A stretch of 64,000 bases of DNA from CAWAND01 sp963807065 (GCA_963807065.1 CAWDZQ010000001.1:310001-374000), one strand, 5' to 3'. Shown: positions 32,972-42,431, counted from the stretch's first letter. Translations and numbers: made by a program. Notes: generated by a model not told the origin, from the letters alone.

Positions 32972-35925
32972 GGTGTCTCCCCCTCTTCGCTTGGGTCGGC
33001 ATCAGTGGCCGGTTGGAACCCCTCACCGCCTTCGGCCTCGAAAAACTTGTCCCGGGCGAATCCCCAGCGCTCGTGCACCGTGGTGGGGTCGTAGTTGTGC
33101 TCGATCATCCAATCCGAGAGGCGACGCTGTCTGTCCTGTTCGGTGAGCGGATCACCGGGCTGGAAGCCCTCATCATCCATCTTCATGCCGCAGATCGGAC
33201 AATGCACCACCTGGAACGGATAGGTGATAGCCGTCGGGGGGCCGATTTCGGCCAGCAAGAACCCGCAATTCGAGCATGGCGCGTACTCTTGAGGCTCCTC
33301 TTCCGCCACACGCTCCCCCGGAACGGGTGGCAGGTAAGTCCGCCGCTCCCACAGTTCGGCGCCGGCAAGGCTCAAGCTCCCCAACATGAAAACTACCAGC
33401 CCCAACCACGGCCACACCGTCCCGAACGGATGGTAGTCAACGCTGACCGTGTGTTGGCCGGCTGGCAGGTTGAGTTCCATGAGGTGTTGATAGGACGAAA
33501 GAGACACGGGCTGCCCGTCGATGGCGGCCCGGAAGCGCGGCGAATAGGTGAAGCTGACCATCGCTGAGGGGACGTCACTTGGCGAGGAGTAGTTGAAACT
33601 CAAGCCCGTGCCTCCGGCGTTCCAGTCCGTGATCGGGACGGCCTGGTAGCGTAGGCTGGTGTCTACTTCCACCCCGCCCAACACGGTTTTCTGGATGCGG
33701 TCTACCAGGTCATGGTTTCCGGTTTGCTGGGCATAGTACAGCAGATTGAGACCCACGAACCAGATCCTTCCTTGGCCCACGTCCCGGTAGCCGAAGACGT
33801 CGAATGGCCTCCCCTCGTACGTCACGCTGCCCAGCCCGCCATCCAGACCTTGATAGGCAGCGCCCGACCATCCATCCGGCGCCAGGTTGGCAAAGGGCAG
33901 ACTCTCGGGCAAGCCAGACGCCTCAGCCTGCCAGGACAGGTTCATGGCTCCCGTGAAACTTAGCTTGACCACCGTCACGCCGAAGAAATCCAACGTCTTC
34001 CCAAACTGATCTTCCATCCCCGACAGATCGACCACAATCGTCCCACCGGCGTCCAAGAACCGGGTCAAGCGATCGATGTCCGTTTGGGGCAGCGCTCCCG
34101 AAGGCTCGAATTGATACAGGCCAAGCACCGGATGCCCATCCAGGGCATCTGCAGGCAGAGCCCTGAGGTTCTGGCGATCCGCCTCCTGGGCGAATGGGAA
34201 GGCGCCTAACATGGGGTTGAGGCGATTCCCCACCACGATCATCTGGCGTTCGGGCAGGGCTTGGACGAAGCCAGGCGCCTGCGGTGCGGCCCAAATCTCA
34301 TACGAGCCGCTCGATTGGGCAAGCTTGTAGCCGGAATCTGCAAGGCTCGATCTCGCGGCCTGCGCATCGCTTGACTCCCCCGAGACGACGGCTTCCTGAA
34401 CGTTCCACAGGCCGAGCAGGTGCGAAAGATACTGGGTTCCCCACGATGGCGCCGAGAGGTAACGGCGAAGTGCTTCTTGCTGGGGGGTGTTTTCCAGTGC
34501 CCATCCGTTGACGATCGGGACCGCTTTGGCGGTGAAATAGACTTCCTGATCGGTCGGCTCCGGGTAGGTCATAAGCACAGCCCGCGCCGGGCGGCCCCCG
34601 GGGGGGCTCTGAGCCAGCCCGCTGGCCATTTCGGCCTGGGCCTGCGGGAAGGGGACGTTATGCACCCTTGGAAGTGTTGGAATGAGATCAAGCGCTACCA
34701 GGCCAACCACGACGGCGGTCCTCAGCCATCTGGCCCTGACGCGGAAGGGGACAATTCCAGCGGCCGCCACGGGTAGTGCGAAGCTCGTGTAGTTCAGGAA
34801 TCTTTCCGGAAGCAGCTGGTTACTGAGCGGCACAAGATTGAACAGGACCCCCGGCGGGCCGAAGGCCAACCACAGGCTGACCAAGGCAGACAGCAACCAG
34901 GCCGTTCGGCGGGGCTCGGGACGGCTGATGGCCGCCAGGATGGCCAGCGCCAGAAGGCCTATGCCCAGGTGCACAGCGCCCGGGCCGCCAACCCCGGCTG
35001 GCAGCAAGGTGCTTGGGGGAGCGCTGAACAGCGCCACCTTTTCGATGGGCAGGAAGGGCACGTTGGCGAATTCCCCCCGGCTGTACGCGGGGAGCACCCA
35101 GGGCGCCGCGCCTGTCAACCCGAGCACGATGGCTCCCACCCAGTCGACCAGCCTGCGCAGCTCGACCTCCGGATCGAGGAACAGCCGGGCGGCGACAAAG
35201 ATTCCCATCCCCACCGCGAACATGTACGCCTGCTGCGGGTGGGCGAGCAGAGTCCAGGTCCATGCCAGGCCCCCTGCGCCCACCCAGGGCACGCGGCGCC
35301 CCCGCGTGGTCAGGCTTTTCTCGGTCAGCCAGGCAATCAGGGGCAGACCGAGGAGCGCCAGGACGCGCGGGAAATTGCCTTCGAAGAACACTGTCCGGAG
35401 CTGGTAGGGCGCCAAGAGGGCCAGGATGGCTCCCAATCCGCCGGCCCACGGGCCCCACATGTCAGCCAAGAAGGCATACACGCAGGCCGTATAGACCGCC
35501 AGGACCAAAATGACGAACATCTTGTAGACGAGAATTGGGTCGCCCGCCAGGTAGACGAGGGGCGTCAGCACGAGTGTGGTCAGGGGTGGGTAAAATGTGC
35601 GAAACGGATCGCCGAGGTACCAGGCCGGCATCCAGGCTGTGTCCACGTAGGACCACGGCCCCTGCAGGACCATCTGACCCGCCAGGTACTCGGCCTTGAA
35701 CAGATGCCCCCACGAATCGGCGCCGCTAGGAAAGCCGGCCGCAGCGATACGGATCAGGATCACGATCAAGGCCAGCGCTAAGATCGACGCTGGCCAGATA
35801 TGTCTGCGGATGAGATGCTGCGAAATCAGTCCGCCCAGATGCTCACCGCGCGCCCTACCCAACTGGTCACTCGACGCGTCCGTGGGTTCCTGAAACCGCT
35901 TAGCCAATCTGTGTGGGTTGTCCAT
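32968..35925 (-). CDS. Large PTPS-related membrane protein with C-terminal zinc ribbon
   Basis: Up to 985 residues. The first half is a polytopic membrane domain (10 or more helices) with GADSWGHLFKAEYLAG near the start, the 6-pyruvoyl-tetrahydropterin synthase-related (PF10131-type) signature. These proteins resemble membrane glycosyltransferases of the YfhO type. The second half is a large extracytoplasmic domain, then one more helix (about residue 865). A cytoplasmic tail holds two CxxC pairs, CSNC and CPIC, a zinc ribbon. The annotated start overlaps the upstream GT2 gene by 100 bases, which is unusual; a later start is possible. Genes of this kind are known beside XrtG exosortases. Confidence 0.75.
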   Translation of the reverse strand: MDNPHRLAKRFQEPTDASSDQLGRARGEHLGGLISQHLIRRHIWPASILALALIVILIRIAAAGFPSGADSWGHLFKAEYLAGQMVLQGPWSYVDTAWMPAWYLGDPFRTFYPPLTTLVLTPLVYLAGDPILVYKMFVILVLAVYTACVYAFLADMWGPWAGGLGAILALLAPYQLRTVFFEGNFPRVLALLGLPLIAWLTEKSLTTRGRRVPWVGAGGLAWTWTLLAHPQQAYMFAVGMGIFVAARLFLDPEVELRRLVDWVGAIVLGLTGAAPWVLPAYSRGEFANVPFLPIEKVALFSAPPSTLLPAGVGGPGAVHLGIGLLALAILAAISRPEPRRTAWLLSALVSLWLAFGPPGVLFNLVPLSNQLLPERFLNYTSFALPVAAAGIVPFRVRARWLRTAVVVGLVALDLIPTLPRVHNVPFPQAQAEMASGLAQSPPGGRPARAVLMTYPEPTDQEVYFTAKAVPIVNGWALENTPQQEALRRYLSAPSWGTQYLSHLLGLWNVQEAVVSGESSDAQAARSSLADSGYKLAQSSGSYEIWAAPQAPGFVQALPERQMIVVGNRLNPMLGAFPFAQEADRQNLRALPADALDGHPVLGLYQFEPSGALPQTDIDRLTRFLDAGGTIVVDLSGMEDQFGKTLDFFGVTVVKLSFTGAMNLSWQAEASGLPESLPFANLAPDGWSGAAYQGLDGGLGSVTYEGRPFDVFGYRDVGQGRIWFVGLNLLYYAQQTGNHDLVDRIQKTVLGGVEVDTSLRYQAVPITDWNAGGTGLSFNYSSPSDVPSAMVSFTYSPRFRAAIDGQPVSLSSYQHLMELNLPAGQHTVSVDYHPFGTVWPWLGLVVFMLGSLSLAGAELWERRTYLPPVPGERVAEEEPQEYAPCSNCGFLLAEIGPPTAITYPFQVVHCPICGMKMDDEGFQPGDPLTEQDRQRRLSDWMIEHNYDPTTVHERWGFARDKFFEAEGGEGFQPATDADPSEEGETP

Positions 35926-37268
35926 TCCGGCTGGTCACTCAGTGTCTTGAGCACTCCGCTCAAGCGGAAGAAGTACACAACCATACGATAGAGCGGCAAG
36001 ACGGGCAAGTAGATGGCCAATTCCCGCAACAGGCGGCGCTCGCTCTCGGCGCAAACGGGCCAGGAGGCCAGAAACTGCACCATGTCGGCCATCACATACA
36101 GCACGTACATCAATCCGGCCGCCTGTGCCACCATGCCCGGGTCATAACCCAGCAGGGGGAACATTGGCAGCAGGAAGCCCCACACCAGCCGAAGGAGAGC
36201 CAGAGCATGATCTCGCCGAAGCCGGGCAGGCAGGCTTCGCCGCCAATAATGATCGCCGCGTCCCAGCCGGTCGGCATTCATAGCCATCACTTCCAGCTCG
36301 CCACGCTGCCAGCGGACTCGCTGCGAAAACAACTCTTGCCAGCTCACAGTCGGCGCGAGATGGACGCGGACCTGGGGCAGGTAACCGATCTTGCCCGACT
36401 GCCGGCGCAGGGCCATGGTCACGTCGGTGTCCTCAGAGACCGTCCGGGCCCGGTAGCCGTTGACCCCCTCCAGAGAAGCCTTGCGGAAAATGGCGCATGC
36501 GCCCGACAGAGTAAAGAGCTCGTCGCGTATGGCCTCGGCATGTCGGCCGATGCGGAATGACTGCAGGTATTCAAGGAACTGCGAACCGGAAAGCACCTTT
36601 TCGCTCAGGCTCAGTTTGCGGGCCAGCGGGAGATCGGTTTCGTCTAGACTGATTCTTCCCATCCCGTCATGTTCGACAAGCAGGTTAGGGTCGATGATCA
36701 GATGAGCGGTGGCGGCCACGAGATCCGCGTCAAAACGGAAGGCGGAGACGGCCTGCTCGACCGCTTCGGGCTCCAGAACAACGTCCGAGTCGATGGCCAT
36801 GATCAGCTCGCCACGACAACGTGCCAGCCCCATATTGACGGCCGCCGGTTTGCCCTTATGCTCGCCCTGGAGCAGCGTCATCACCCCGCCGAACTCACGG
36901 GCGGGGATGACAAGGTTGTGCAGCCGGATGTGGCCGTTCCAATGGGCATCGCCATCGATGTGCCCCTGGACAACCTGCTCGGTCCGGTCCGTCGATCCAT
37001 CATTGATCACAATGACTTCGATCAGATGATGGGGATATGTCTGCGCTTTGAGGCTGGTGATGCAGCGGTCGATATCCAGTTGTTCGTTAAAGGCCGGGAT
37101 CAGAACCGAAACCTTTGGAAGCTGACGACGAGGCAACGGTGGATACAGCCGGGCGAAGCCTCGGCTACGGAAGACCAACAGAGCATCTCGGAGAGCCTGG
37201 AACACGTCGATAATGAGCGGCACCAAGACCCAGACGCCCCAGAAGAAGAGGAATCGCTCCCAGTTCAT
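35826..37268 (-). CDS. Processive family 2 glycosyltransferase, exosortase-associated
   Basis: 480 residues. One N-terminal helix (about 5-25), the GT-A domain with KVSVLIPAFNE, DSD in MAIDSDVVLEPEA, acceptor motif EDTD in VSEDTDVTMAL and QRVRW, then about four C-terminal helices. These D, DxD, D and QxxRW motifs mark processive enzymes such as cellulose or hyaluronan synthases. Beside an exosortase it matches the XrtG-associated glycosyltransferase class, which probably makes a surface polymer or modifies the anchored protein. Confidence 0.88.
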   Translation of the reverse strand: MNWERFLFFWGVWVLVPLIIDVFQALRDALLVFRSRGFARLYPPLPRRQLPKVSVLIPAFNEQLDIDRCITSLKAQTYPHHLIEVIVINDGSTDRTEQVVQGHIDGDAHWNGHIRLHNLVIPAREFGGVMTLLQGEHKGKPAAVNMGLARCRGELIMAIDSDVVLEPEAVEQAVSAFRFDADLVAATAHLIIDPNLLVEHDGMGRISLDETDLPLARKLSLSEKVLSGSQFLEYLQSFRIGRHAEAIRDELFTLSGACAIFRKASLEGVNGYRARTVSEDTDVTMALRRQSGKIGYLPQVRVHLAPTVSWQELFSQRVRWQRGELEVMAMNADRLGRGDHYWRRSLPARLRRDHALALLRLVWGFLLPMFPLLGYDPGMVAQAAGLMYVLYVMADMVQFLASWPVCAESERRLLRELAIYLPVLPLYRMVVYFFRLSGVLKTLSDQPEWTTHTDWLSGFRNPRTRRVTSWVGRAVSIWAD

Positions 37269-37289
37269 GATACGTAACCTTCAAACCTA

Positions 37290-37892
37290 TCAACGCACCG
37301 CACGGCCGGATACCTCCATATCTCGCCGCACCAGTTGAAGAGTAGGCAGGGTGAGGAGTTTCCAATAGATGACCACAATACCGGCGAAGAAGATCAGGCG
37401 AGCGACCACCGCATGAGCCCAGGGCACGGCAGGCTTGCCCAGCAAGGTCACCATGCCGACGATCACCGACAGCCGGATGAGATTGACAAGCAGAGTCCCG
37501 CCCAGACCGAGCATCAGCCGCATGAACCGATCGGCTGCTGGAAATCTCGGGTAGAACAAGACCAGGCCGATGAATACGGCCGATTCGATCAGTGTAGAGC
37601 ACTCAATGCCCACGGAAAGCACGGACCAGCCACTCGGGTCCGGCACGACCAGGGTCCCCGGACCAAGCGTGGTCAGCCCCAGCCCAGCCAGCCCTCCAAG
37701 CCAAGCCAGGGCATCAACCTGGACCGCACCCAGCGGCACATTCCAACCGCCAGATTCGCCAAAAAGGACGATCAAGCCTGCCAGCCCAAAGGCGCCCCAC
37801 ACGTAGCCAAGCAGCCCCTGACGCTTTTGGCGCAAGATCACCAAACCCGCCACATAAGTCAAGGCCGCCAGGCTCAACCAGCCGTTGCTCAT
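37290..37892 (-). CDS. xrtG: Exosortase, XrtG-like
   Basis: 200-residue membrane transpeptidase-like protease with about six helices. The catalytic triad of exosortases is visible: Cys98 in VGIECSTLIES, Arg140 in LVNLIRLSV and His160 in PWAHAVVARL. It should cut substrates at a C-terminal sorting signal and attach them to another molecule. I choose the ATG at 37892, whose ATGA overlaps the stop of the substrate gene; the open frame extends further but that DNA codes for the substrate tail. The symbol is by family resemblance and context. Confidence 0.82.
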   Translation of the reverse strand: MSNGWLSLAALTYVAGLVILRQKRQGLLGYVWGAFGLAGLIVLFGESGGWNVPLGAVQVDALAWLGGLAGLGLTTLGPGTLVVPDPSGWSVLSVGIECSTLIESAVFIGLVLFYPRFPAADRFMRLMLGLGGTLLVNLIRLSVIVGMVTLLGKPAVPWAHAVVARLIFFAGIVVIYWKLLTLPTLQLVRRDMEVSGRAVR

Positions 37893-38405
37893 CGGGCCCA
37901 TACCTGCCTTCGACGCCTGAGCCAAATCCAGATCAAGCCGAGAGCCACTATCCACAAGAGACCACCCAAGGTCGGCACGGAGCTGAACTGGGTGGACTTG
38001 AAATCGATGTCACAGTTGTGCGAGTTACCCGTGCTCCAGCAGAGCGTGACGGTGTAGTCGCCGGTGGATGGCGGGTTGGTATGCTGCCAGGAATCTGTAA
38101 ACGTCTCGCCTGTTTCCAGGTGCAGCGATGAGGTTTGAACTCGTATCGATGATCGTCCCCGAAGGATCGCTAAGTACGTAATAGAGGTTGGAGTTGTTGA
38201 TCCGATCGGCTGCCAGGACGGTGCTGGAAACGTCGATAGGATTGCCGGGCTGAGTGGCGCCCTGGGCCGTCAGGCTCTGGATGCTCCCGTTGTTGGCTTT
38301 CAGCGGGGACGCGGACGCACCGGCGGTAGCCATTAAGCTCACCGACAGCACCCACAACCCTACGGCCGAGATCGTTTTCTTGCGCATTCTTGTCTGTCTT
38401 TCCAC
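37889..38405 (-). pseudogene. Exosortase substrate with C-terminal sorting signal, frameshifted
   Basis: The first frame has a signal peptide (MRKKTISAVGLWVLSVSLMA, start 38387 or 38405) and a short ectodomain to about YYVLSDPSGTIIDTSS. Then the good coding potential moves to another frame, which reads LETGETFTDSWQHTNPPSTG and on to VPTLGGLLWIVALGLIWIWL plus RRRR, ending at TGA 37891. That end is a classic sorting signal: VPTL motif, membrane helix, arginine cluster. One base must be skipped near 38110-38140. About 165 residues when restored. The stop overlaps the exosortase ATG, so substrate and enzyme are coupled. Confidence 0.75.
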
Positions 38406-38572
38406 TTGGCTCCGGTTCCACCTTAACGCTACCGCGCTCTGCCAGAAATTCTCTATACAGGGTCCTTACAGTGCAATTCGGCTGTCGAAAGGCGCGCGAA
38501 AGGTGGCGCCAGCATGACAATGCGACCACTTATGGGCGTCCTGTGATCACGCCAAACGGGGTAGACCAGGAC

Positions 38573-38590
38573 CTGTGAATTTGTTCACAA
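38573..38590. promoter_or_regulatory. Rex/CRP-like palindrome, copy 5, upstream of the exosortase operon
   Basis: CTGTGA-atttgt-TCACAA, one mismatch to the other copies at the outer left base. It lies about 186 bases upstream of the substrate gene start and behind the stop of the lipoprotein gene. Confidence 0.6.
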
Positions 38591-38618
38591 TAAGTGGGGA
38601 ATTCCTTGCAGGGGAAGC

Positions 38619-38650
38619 GAGTAGGGGCACGGTGTACCGTGCCCCTACTC
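38619..38650. repeat. Perfect 15-base inverted repeat, REP/MITE-like
   Basis: Arms GAGTAGGGGCACGGT and ACCGTGCCCCTACTC around a two-base centre. It lies 18 bases past the stop of the lipoprotein gene and may end its transcript. Repeats of this TAGGGGCACGG type recur in many environmental bacterial genomes as dispersed palindromes; here I see one copy. Confidence 0.75.
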
Positions 38651-38667
38651 GGTTTGCGCAATGGGCC

Positions 38668-39963
38668 TTACGGCAAGGACCACAGGCTGATCTGATCGAC
38701 GTCCGCCTTCAGATCCGGAGTTTGCGCCGAGCCGATGAACAGGCCGAACAGCCCCGTGTCGAAGGTGCTGTCGTTGACTTCTTGGAGCAGCTGGCCGTTG
38801 GCATACAAGGAGAGCTTCGTTCCATCGCCCATGAAGCCCAGCACGTTGGTTTGACCGGCGCCGGCCTTGATGGCACTGCTTTGGGTCCAGGGGGTCAGGT
38901 AGGTCGTCTGGTTGTTAACTCCGTCCCATGTGCTCAGCCGATAGCGACCGTCGCAAGTGAGCGCAAACAGGTAGCCGCTGCAGTCGCCGCTGGTACAAAC
39001 CCCACGGGCGACGATGCCGAAGTGGTCACGCTCGGTACACGGCTTGAGGAACTGGCCCTGAGCTTCGATGTAGAAGTTGTCCACCGAAGGCGTGGTCAAT
39101 GTCCATCCGTCGTAGAAATCGGGGTTGGCAGCCGTCATATGCAGAACGCCGTCGCCCACCGAGAAGCTCACATGGTCGTCGCTGTAGGTCGGCCAGCTCG
39201 ATGAGGCATCGAACTTGTCGACCACCGTCGCCGCCCCCAGATTGGCTTTCGGATCATTGGACGTTAACGTGGGGGTCGGGGCAGGAGTTGGCGTCTCTGT
39301 CCCCACCGGGGCAGCGGTTTCGGTAGCGGTTTCGGTGGCGGTTTCGGTGGCGGCCTCCGCTGTCGCCGTGACCGAAGTCACCGGGACAAAGAATACGTCC
39401 CAGCCGAAATCCACCGAATCGACTGAGCCTCCCTCTCCAAGGTTGATCGACTGCGAAGCCACACTCGTTCCCGACATGCCCTGAGGATGGGTCCAGGCGC
39501 CGCCGTTGAGCGCACCGGCGTTCTCAGGCTGGCCGGCATCGATCGAGACACAGTACGATCCTTGAATCAGGTCGGAGAAGCCGAAAGCACCGTTGGCGTC
39601 CGTGGTGGTCGTGGCCAAGCCGAACGCTGGGCATTCGCCAGTCCCGAGGCGGACGACAACGCCCTCGATGCCGACCTCCGTGGCCTGTCTAACCCCATCC
39701 GCCGATTGGCCGGAAGCCGCCTGGTCACTCGGGACACAGTCGGCAGGGCCCGCTTGACCTTCCGCCGCGGGCGAACAATCATCTTTCCAGACGGTCCCCG
39801 ACAGCCCGCCGGTCCGGGGAGCTGGAGTGGCGCTGGGGAAGATGAACGCCGTTGGCGTGGCACCGGGAGTGGTAGGCTGCGCCGGCAGGCTGCACGCCGT
39901 GAGAAGCAGAGCCAGGCCAAGACACATGGTGAAAGCATGGCGAAGTCGATGGCTTGAAAGCAT
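38668..39963 (-). CDS. Surface lipoprotein with SdrD B-like domain and lectin-like domain
   Basis: About 431 residues. Signal peptide with lipobox LLTAC (cleavage before Cys near residue 23). Then a Thr/Pro-rich linker, an SdrD B-like prealbumin domain (GLSGTVWKDDC to YCVSIDAGQP), a repeat linker with ATET units (nucleotides about 39318-39360), and a C-terminal concanavalin-like beta-sandwich (about 255-430). The ATG at 39963 has GGGAG upstream. It probably sits on the outer face of the membrane and binds a polymer; ligand unknown. It is next to the exosortase locus but has no sorting signal. Confidence 0.8.
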   Translation of the reverse strand: MLSSHRLRHAFTMCLGLALLLTACSLPAQPTTPGATPTAFIFPSATPAPRTGGLSGTVWKDDCSPAAEGQAGPADCVPSDQAASGQSADGVRQATEVGIEGVVVRLGTGECPAFGLATTTTDANGAFGFSDLIQGSYCVSIDAGQPENAGALNGGAWTHPQGMSGTSVASQSINLGEGGSVDSVDFGWDVFFVPVTSVTATAEAATETATETATETAAPVGTETPTPAPTPTLTSNDPKANLGAATVVDKFDASSSWPTYSDDHVSFSVGDGVLHMTAANPDFYDGWTLTTPSVDNFYIEAQGQFLKPCTERDHFGIVARGVCTSGDCSGYLFALTCDGRYRLSTWDGVNNQTTYLTPWTQSSAIKAGAGQTNVLGFMGDGTKLSLYANGQLLQEVNDSTFDTGLFGLFIGSAQTPDLKADVDQISLWSLP

Positions 39964-40233
39964 AGTCAGTTCTCCCGTCCACCGTCGAATCTCAGCAGGA
40001 AGCATCACTCAGCACGAGAGCCGAGCGCGCCGCCATTCTAACCCCGGGCGAGTAAAAATGCACTCAGGCCGATTTGGGCCAAGCACCGCCCGACAAAACA
40101 GCCAACTCCTGACCCCGATGACCCATTTCAACAGCCTTCAATTTCGGCTATACTCGAAAACCTCAGACCCAAAAAAAGTTAGGCGTTGGCCCTCCCGGGC
40201 CGACGGGCGGAATCATGGGGAACTCCTGTGTCG

Positions 40234-41271
40234 ATGGGTGAAGCGAGCCTGGACATGCACGATAAGTACCAGATGCTCCGAGGCGTGAGCCGGACCTTTG
40301 CGCTCTCGATCGAGCAGTTGCCGGCCGGTTTGCGAGATTCCATCACCGTAGCCTACTTGCTCTTCCGCGTATCTGACGCCCTCGAAGACCATCCCAACCT
40401 CTCCCCCCACGTGAAATCCAGCCTGCTCAGGACGTGGGTGGCGGTGCTCGAAGGCAAAGAGAACCTTGCCCACCTGACCGGCGCCCTGTCCGACCTGGAT
40501 CCGAGCGACCCGGAAGTGCTGGTGGCACAGAGGGCAGGCGATGTGATGGACGCCCTCCGCGGCCTGCCGCCGGTGGTTCAAGACGCCATTCTGCTTCGGT
40601 TGACGCGCAGCACCATGGGCATGGCTCGTTGGCAGGACCATGGGCCGTTCGTGGAGAACGAGGAAGCCCTCGACGACTACATGCACCAGGTCGCCGGCCG
40701 GGTCGGCTATCTTTTGACAGACATCTTCGCCTGGTACTCACCCATCGTGCGTGAGCGGAAATCGATGCTGATGCCCTTGTCGCGCGAGTGCGGCCTGGCG
40801 CTGCAAACGGTGAATATCATCCGCGGCATGCGCAAGGACTACGAACGGGGCTGGGTCTACGTGCCTCAAAGTTATTACGAGAAGGCCGGGCTCACCCGGG
40901 ATTCGATGTTCGAGCGGGACAACTTCGAGAAATCGCTCCAGGTGGTAGAGATGCTGGCCCAGAAGGCGGAACGCCACCTGTGGGGTGGGATGGAGTATGT
41001 GATCCACCTGCCTCGGCGCCTACACAGTGTGCGTCTGGCCTGCATGTGGCCGGTGTACTTCGCCGTCGGGACACTGGCCGTCAGCCGCAACAACGCCAGC
41101 GTCCTTTCCAGCGAGGCCAAAATTGGGCGCGACCAGGTGATGCAGATTGTCGCCAGCACGCGGCTGCTCGGCTGGTCCAACCACTGGCTCCGCTTTTACT
41201 ATTGGCTGCTCAACCGTCCAGTCCAATCGGCCGAGCGGCAGGGCTTTGAACTCATCCCCACGACGCATTGA
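40234..41271 (+). CDS. Squalene/phytoene synthase family protein
   Basis: 345 residues. All-helical isoprenoid synthase that joins two prenyl diphosphates head to head. The first Asp-rich motif is FRVSDALED near residue 46, the second region is NIIRGMRKDYERGWVYVP, with ED partly replaced by KDYE. CGLALQTVN and a helical C-terminus match the squalene synthase side of the family. Product (squalene, phytoene or dehydrosqualene) cannot be told; no other carotenoid or hopanoid gene is near. Upstream ATGs in frame extend it to 40186, but no good Shine-Dalgarno decides the start. Confidence 0.85.
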   Translation: MGEASLDMHDKYQMLRGVSRTFALSIEQLPAGLRDSITVAYLLFRVSDALEDHPNLSPHVKSSLLRTWVAVLEGKENLAHLTGALSDLDPSDPEVLVAQRAGDVMDALRGLPPVVQDAILLRLTRSTMGMARWQDHGPFVENEEALDDYMHQVAGRVGYLLTDIFAWYSPIVRERKSMLMPLSRECGLALQTVNIIRGMRKDYERGWVYVPQSYYEKAGLTRDSMFERDNFEKSLQVVEMLAQKAERHLWGGMEYVIHLPRRLHSVRLACMWPVYFAVGTLAVSRNNASVLSSEAKIGRDQVMQIVASTRLLGWSNHWLRFYYWLLNRPVQSAERQGFELIPTTH

Positions 41272-41558
41272 CCCCGTCTGCCGCCATCCGGCGTCCCTCG
41301 CCCCCGAACAAGTTGCTGTCGAAACCTTTCATCCCCAAGTTCACCCTCGGGACATTTCGCGTTCTCAGGTTACGACTCTGACCGTATGGAGGGCGAGACT
41401 CCTGGGCGGAGGCTTTCCGATGTCCAATCGGCCCGAGCTGTTGCGAGGGGAATCCGCATCCGTGTCGATTTCCCCTCTCTGACCGCTGGCCCCCTCGTTG
41501 AAAGCTCACACGAGCTCTTGGGGCAGATGAACCGTACGGACGGACCGTTTGGCTCCCG

Positions 41559-42431
41559 TCAACTCGACAGGCTGAAATCCCGGCGCAAGACTTCATGCAA
41601 CCCGGTGGGTGGCCGGCCAAGAAGCCAGGTCAGGACGTTGGGATTGCCGACCATACCGTAGGCGGCGTAGTAGCCAAACATCGCCGCCAGGGACTGGCGT
41701 TGATGAGGTCCGAGAGCCTGCGCCTCCGGCCGGCTCAGCCACGCCTCGACGGTCATTCCCCGGGCTTCGACATGGACGCCGATCGATTGGCTCAGCGCCC
41801 GGGCGATCTGATCCTGGGTCAGGGCCTCGGGGCCGCTGAGCTCGTACGTGGCGCCGGCATGCCCATCCTGAGTGAGCACGATGGCGGCGGCTTCGGCCAC
41901 ATCCTGCAAATCGACCAGACTGAGACGCGTGTCGACGGGATACGGCACCCGATAGATGCCCTTGGCGACGGCCTCATCCCAATAGCCCTTCAAGTTCTGC
42001 ATGTACGCCGCGGGTTGCAGGATGGTGAAGTCTAACCCGCTCTCGAACAGCAATTCTTCGACGTGGAGTTTTTGCCAATGATGGGGCATCGCCTTGGTCT
42101 GAGGATGGAGGACCGAGTGATACACCAACCGGCTGATCCCCTGACCCTGGGCGGCCTCAATGAGCCGGACAGCCATCCCCAGCTCGTCCGGTGCCATGTT
42201 GGGAAAGAGGGCATACACGGCGTCCACCCCGCTGAGCGAAGCCAGCAGGGTGGCTTGATCCTCGACATCCCCGACGACGGTTTGATCGGCGCCTGCGGCG
42301 CGAGCCTTCTCCACCGACGCTTCTCGATGGACCAAAGCCCGGGCCGGCGCGCCTGCCACACGAAGCGCCCGGATGAGAGCCAGCCCGGACTTGCCCCCCG
42401 AACCTGTGACCAGGATCACACCAGCCTCCAT
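41559..42431 (-). CDS. NmrA-like NAD(P)-binding protein
   Basis: 290 residues, atypical SDR. VILVTGSGGKSGLALIRAL is the Rossmann loop, DVEDQATLLASLSGVDAVYAL the second nucleotide contact. There is no Tyr-x-x-x-Lys pair (only YHSVLHPQT), as in NmrA/HSCARG-type redox sensors and NAD(P)-binding oxidoreductases. Start ATG 42431 follows GAGG closely; the longer open frame to 42545 is not supported. Confidence 0.82.
   Translation of the reverse strand: MEAGVILVTGSGGKSGLALIRALRVAGAPARALVHREASVEKARAAGADQTVVGDVEDQATLLASLSGVDAVYALFPNMAPDELGMAVRLIEAAQGQGISRLVYHSVLHPQTKAMPHHWQKLHVEELLFESGLDFTILQPAAYMQNLKGYWDEAVAKGIYRVPYPVDTRLSLVDLQDVAEAAAIVLTQDGHAGATYELSGPEALTQDQIARALSQSIGVHVEARGMTVEAWLSRPEAQALGPHQRQSLAAMFGYYAAYGMVGNPNVLTWLLGRPPTGLHEVLRRDFSLSS

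Noticed and set aside
34969..35781. Plus-strand open frame of 270 codons opposite the PTPS-related gene
   Set aside because: Antisense shadow; Gln/His/Arg-rich and without a ribosome site.
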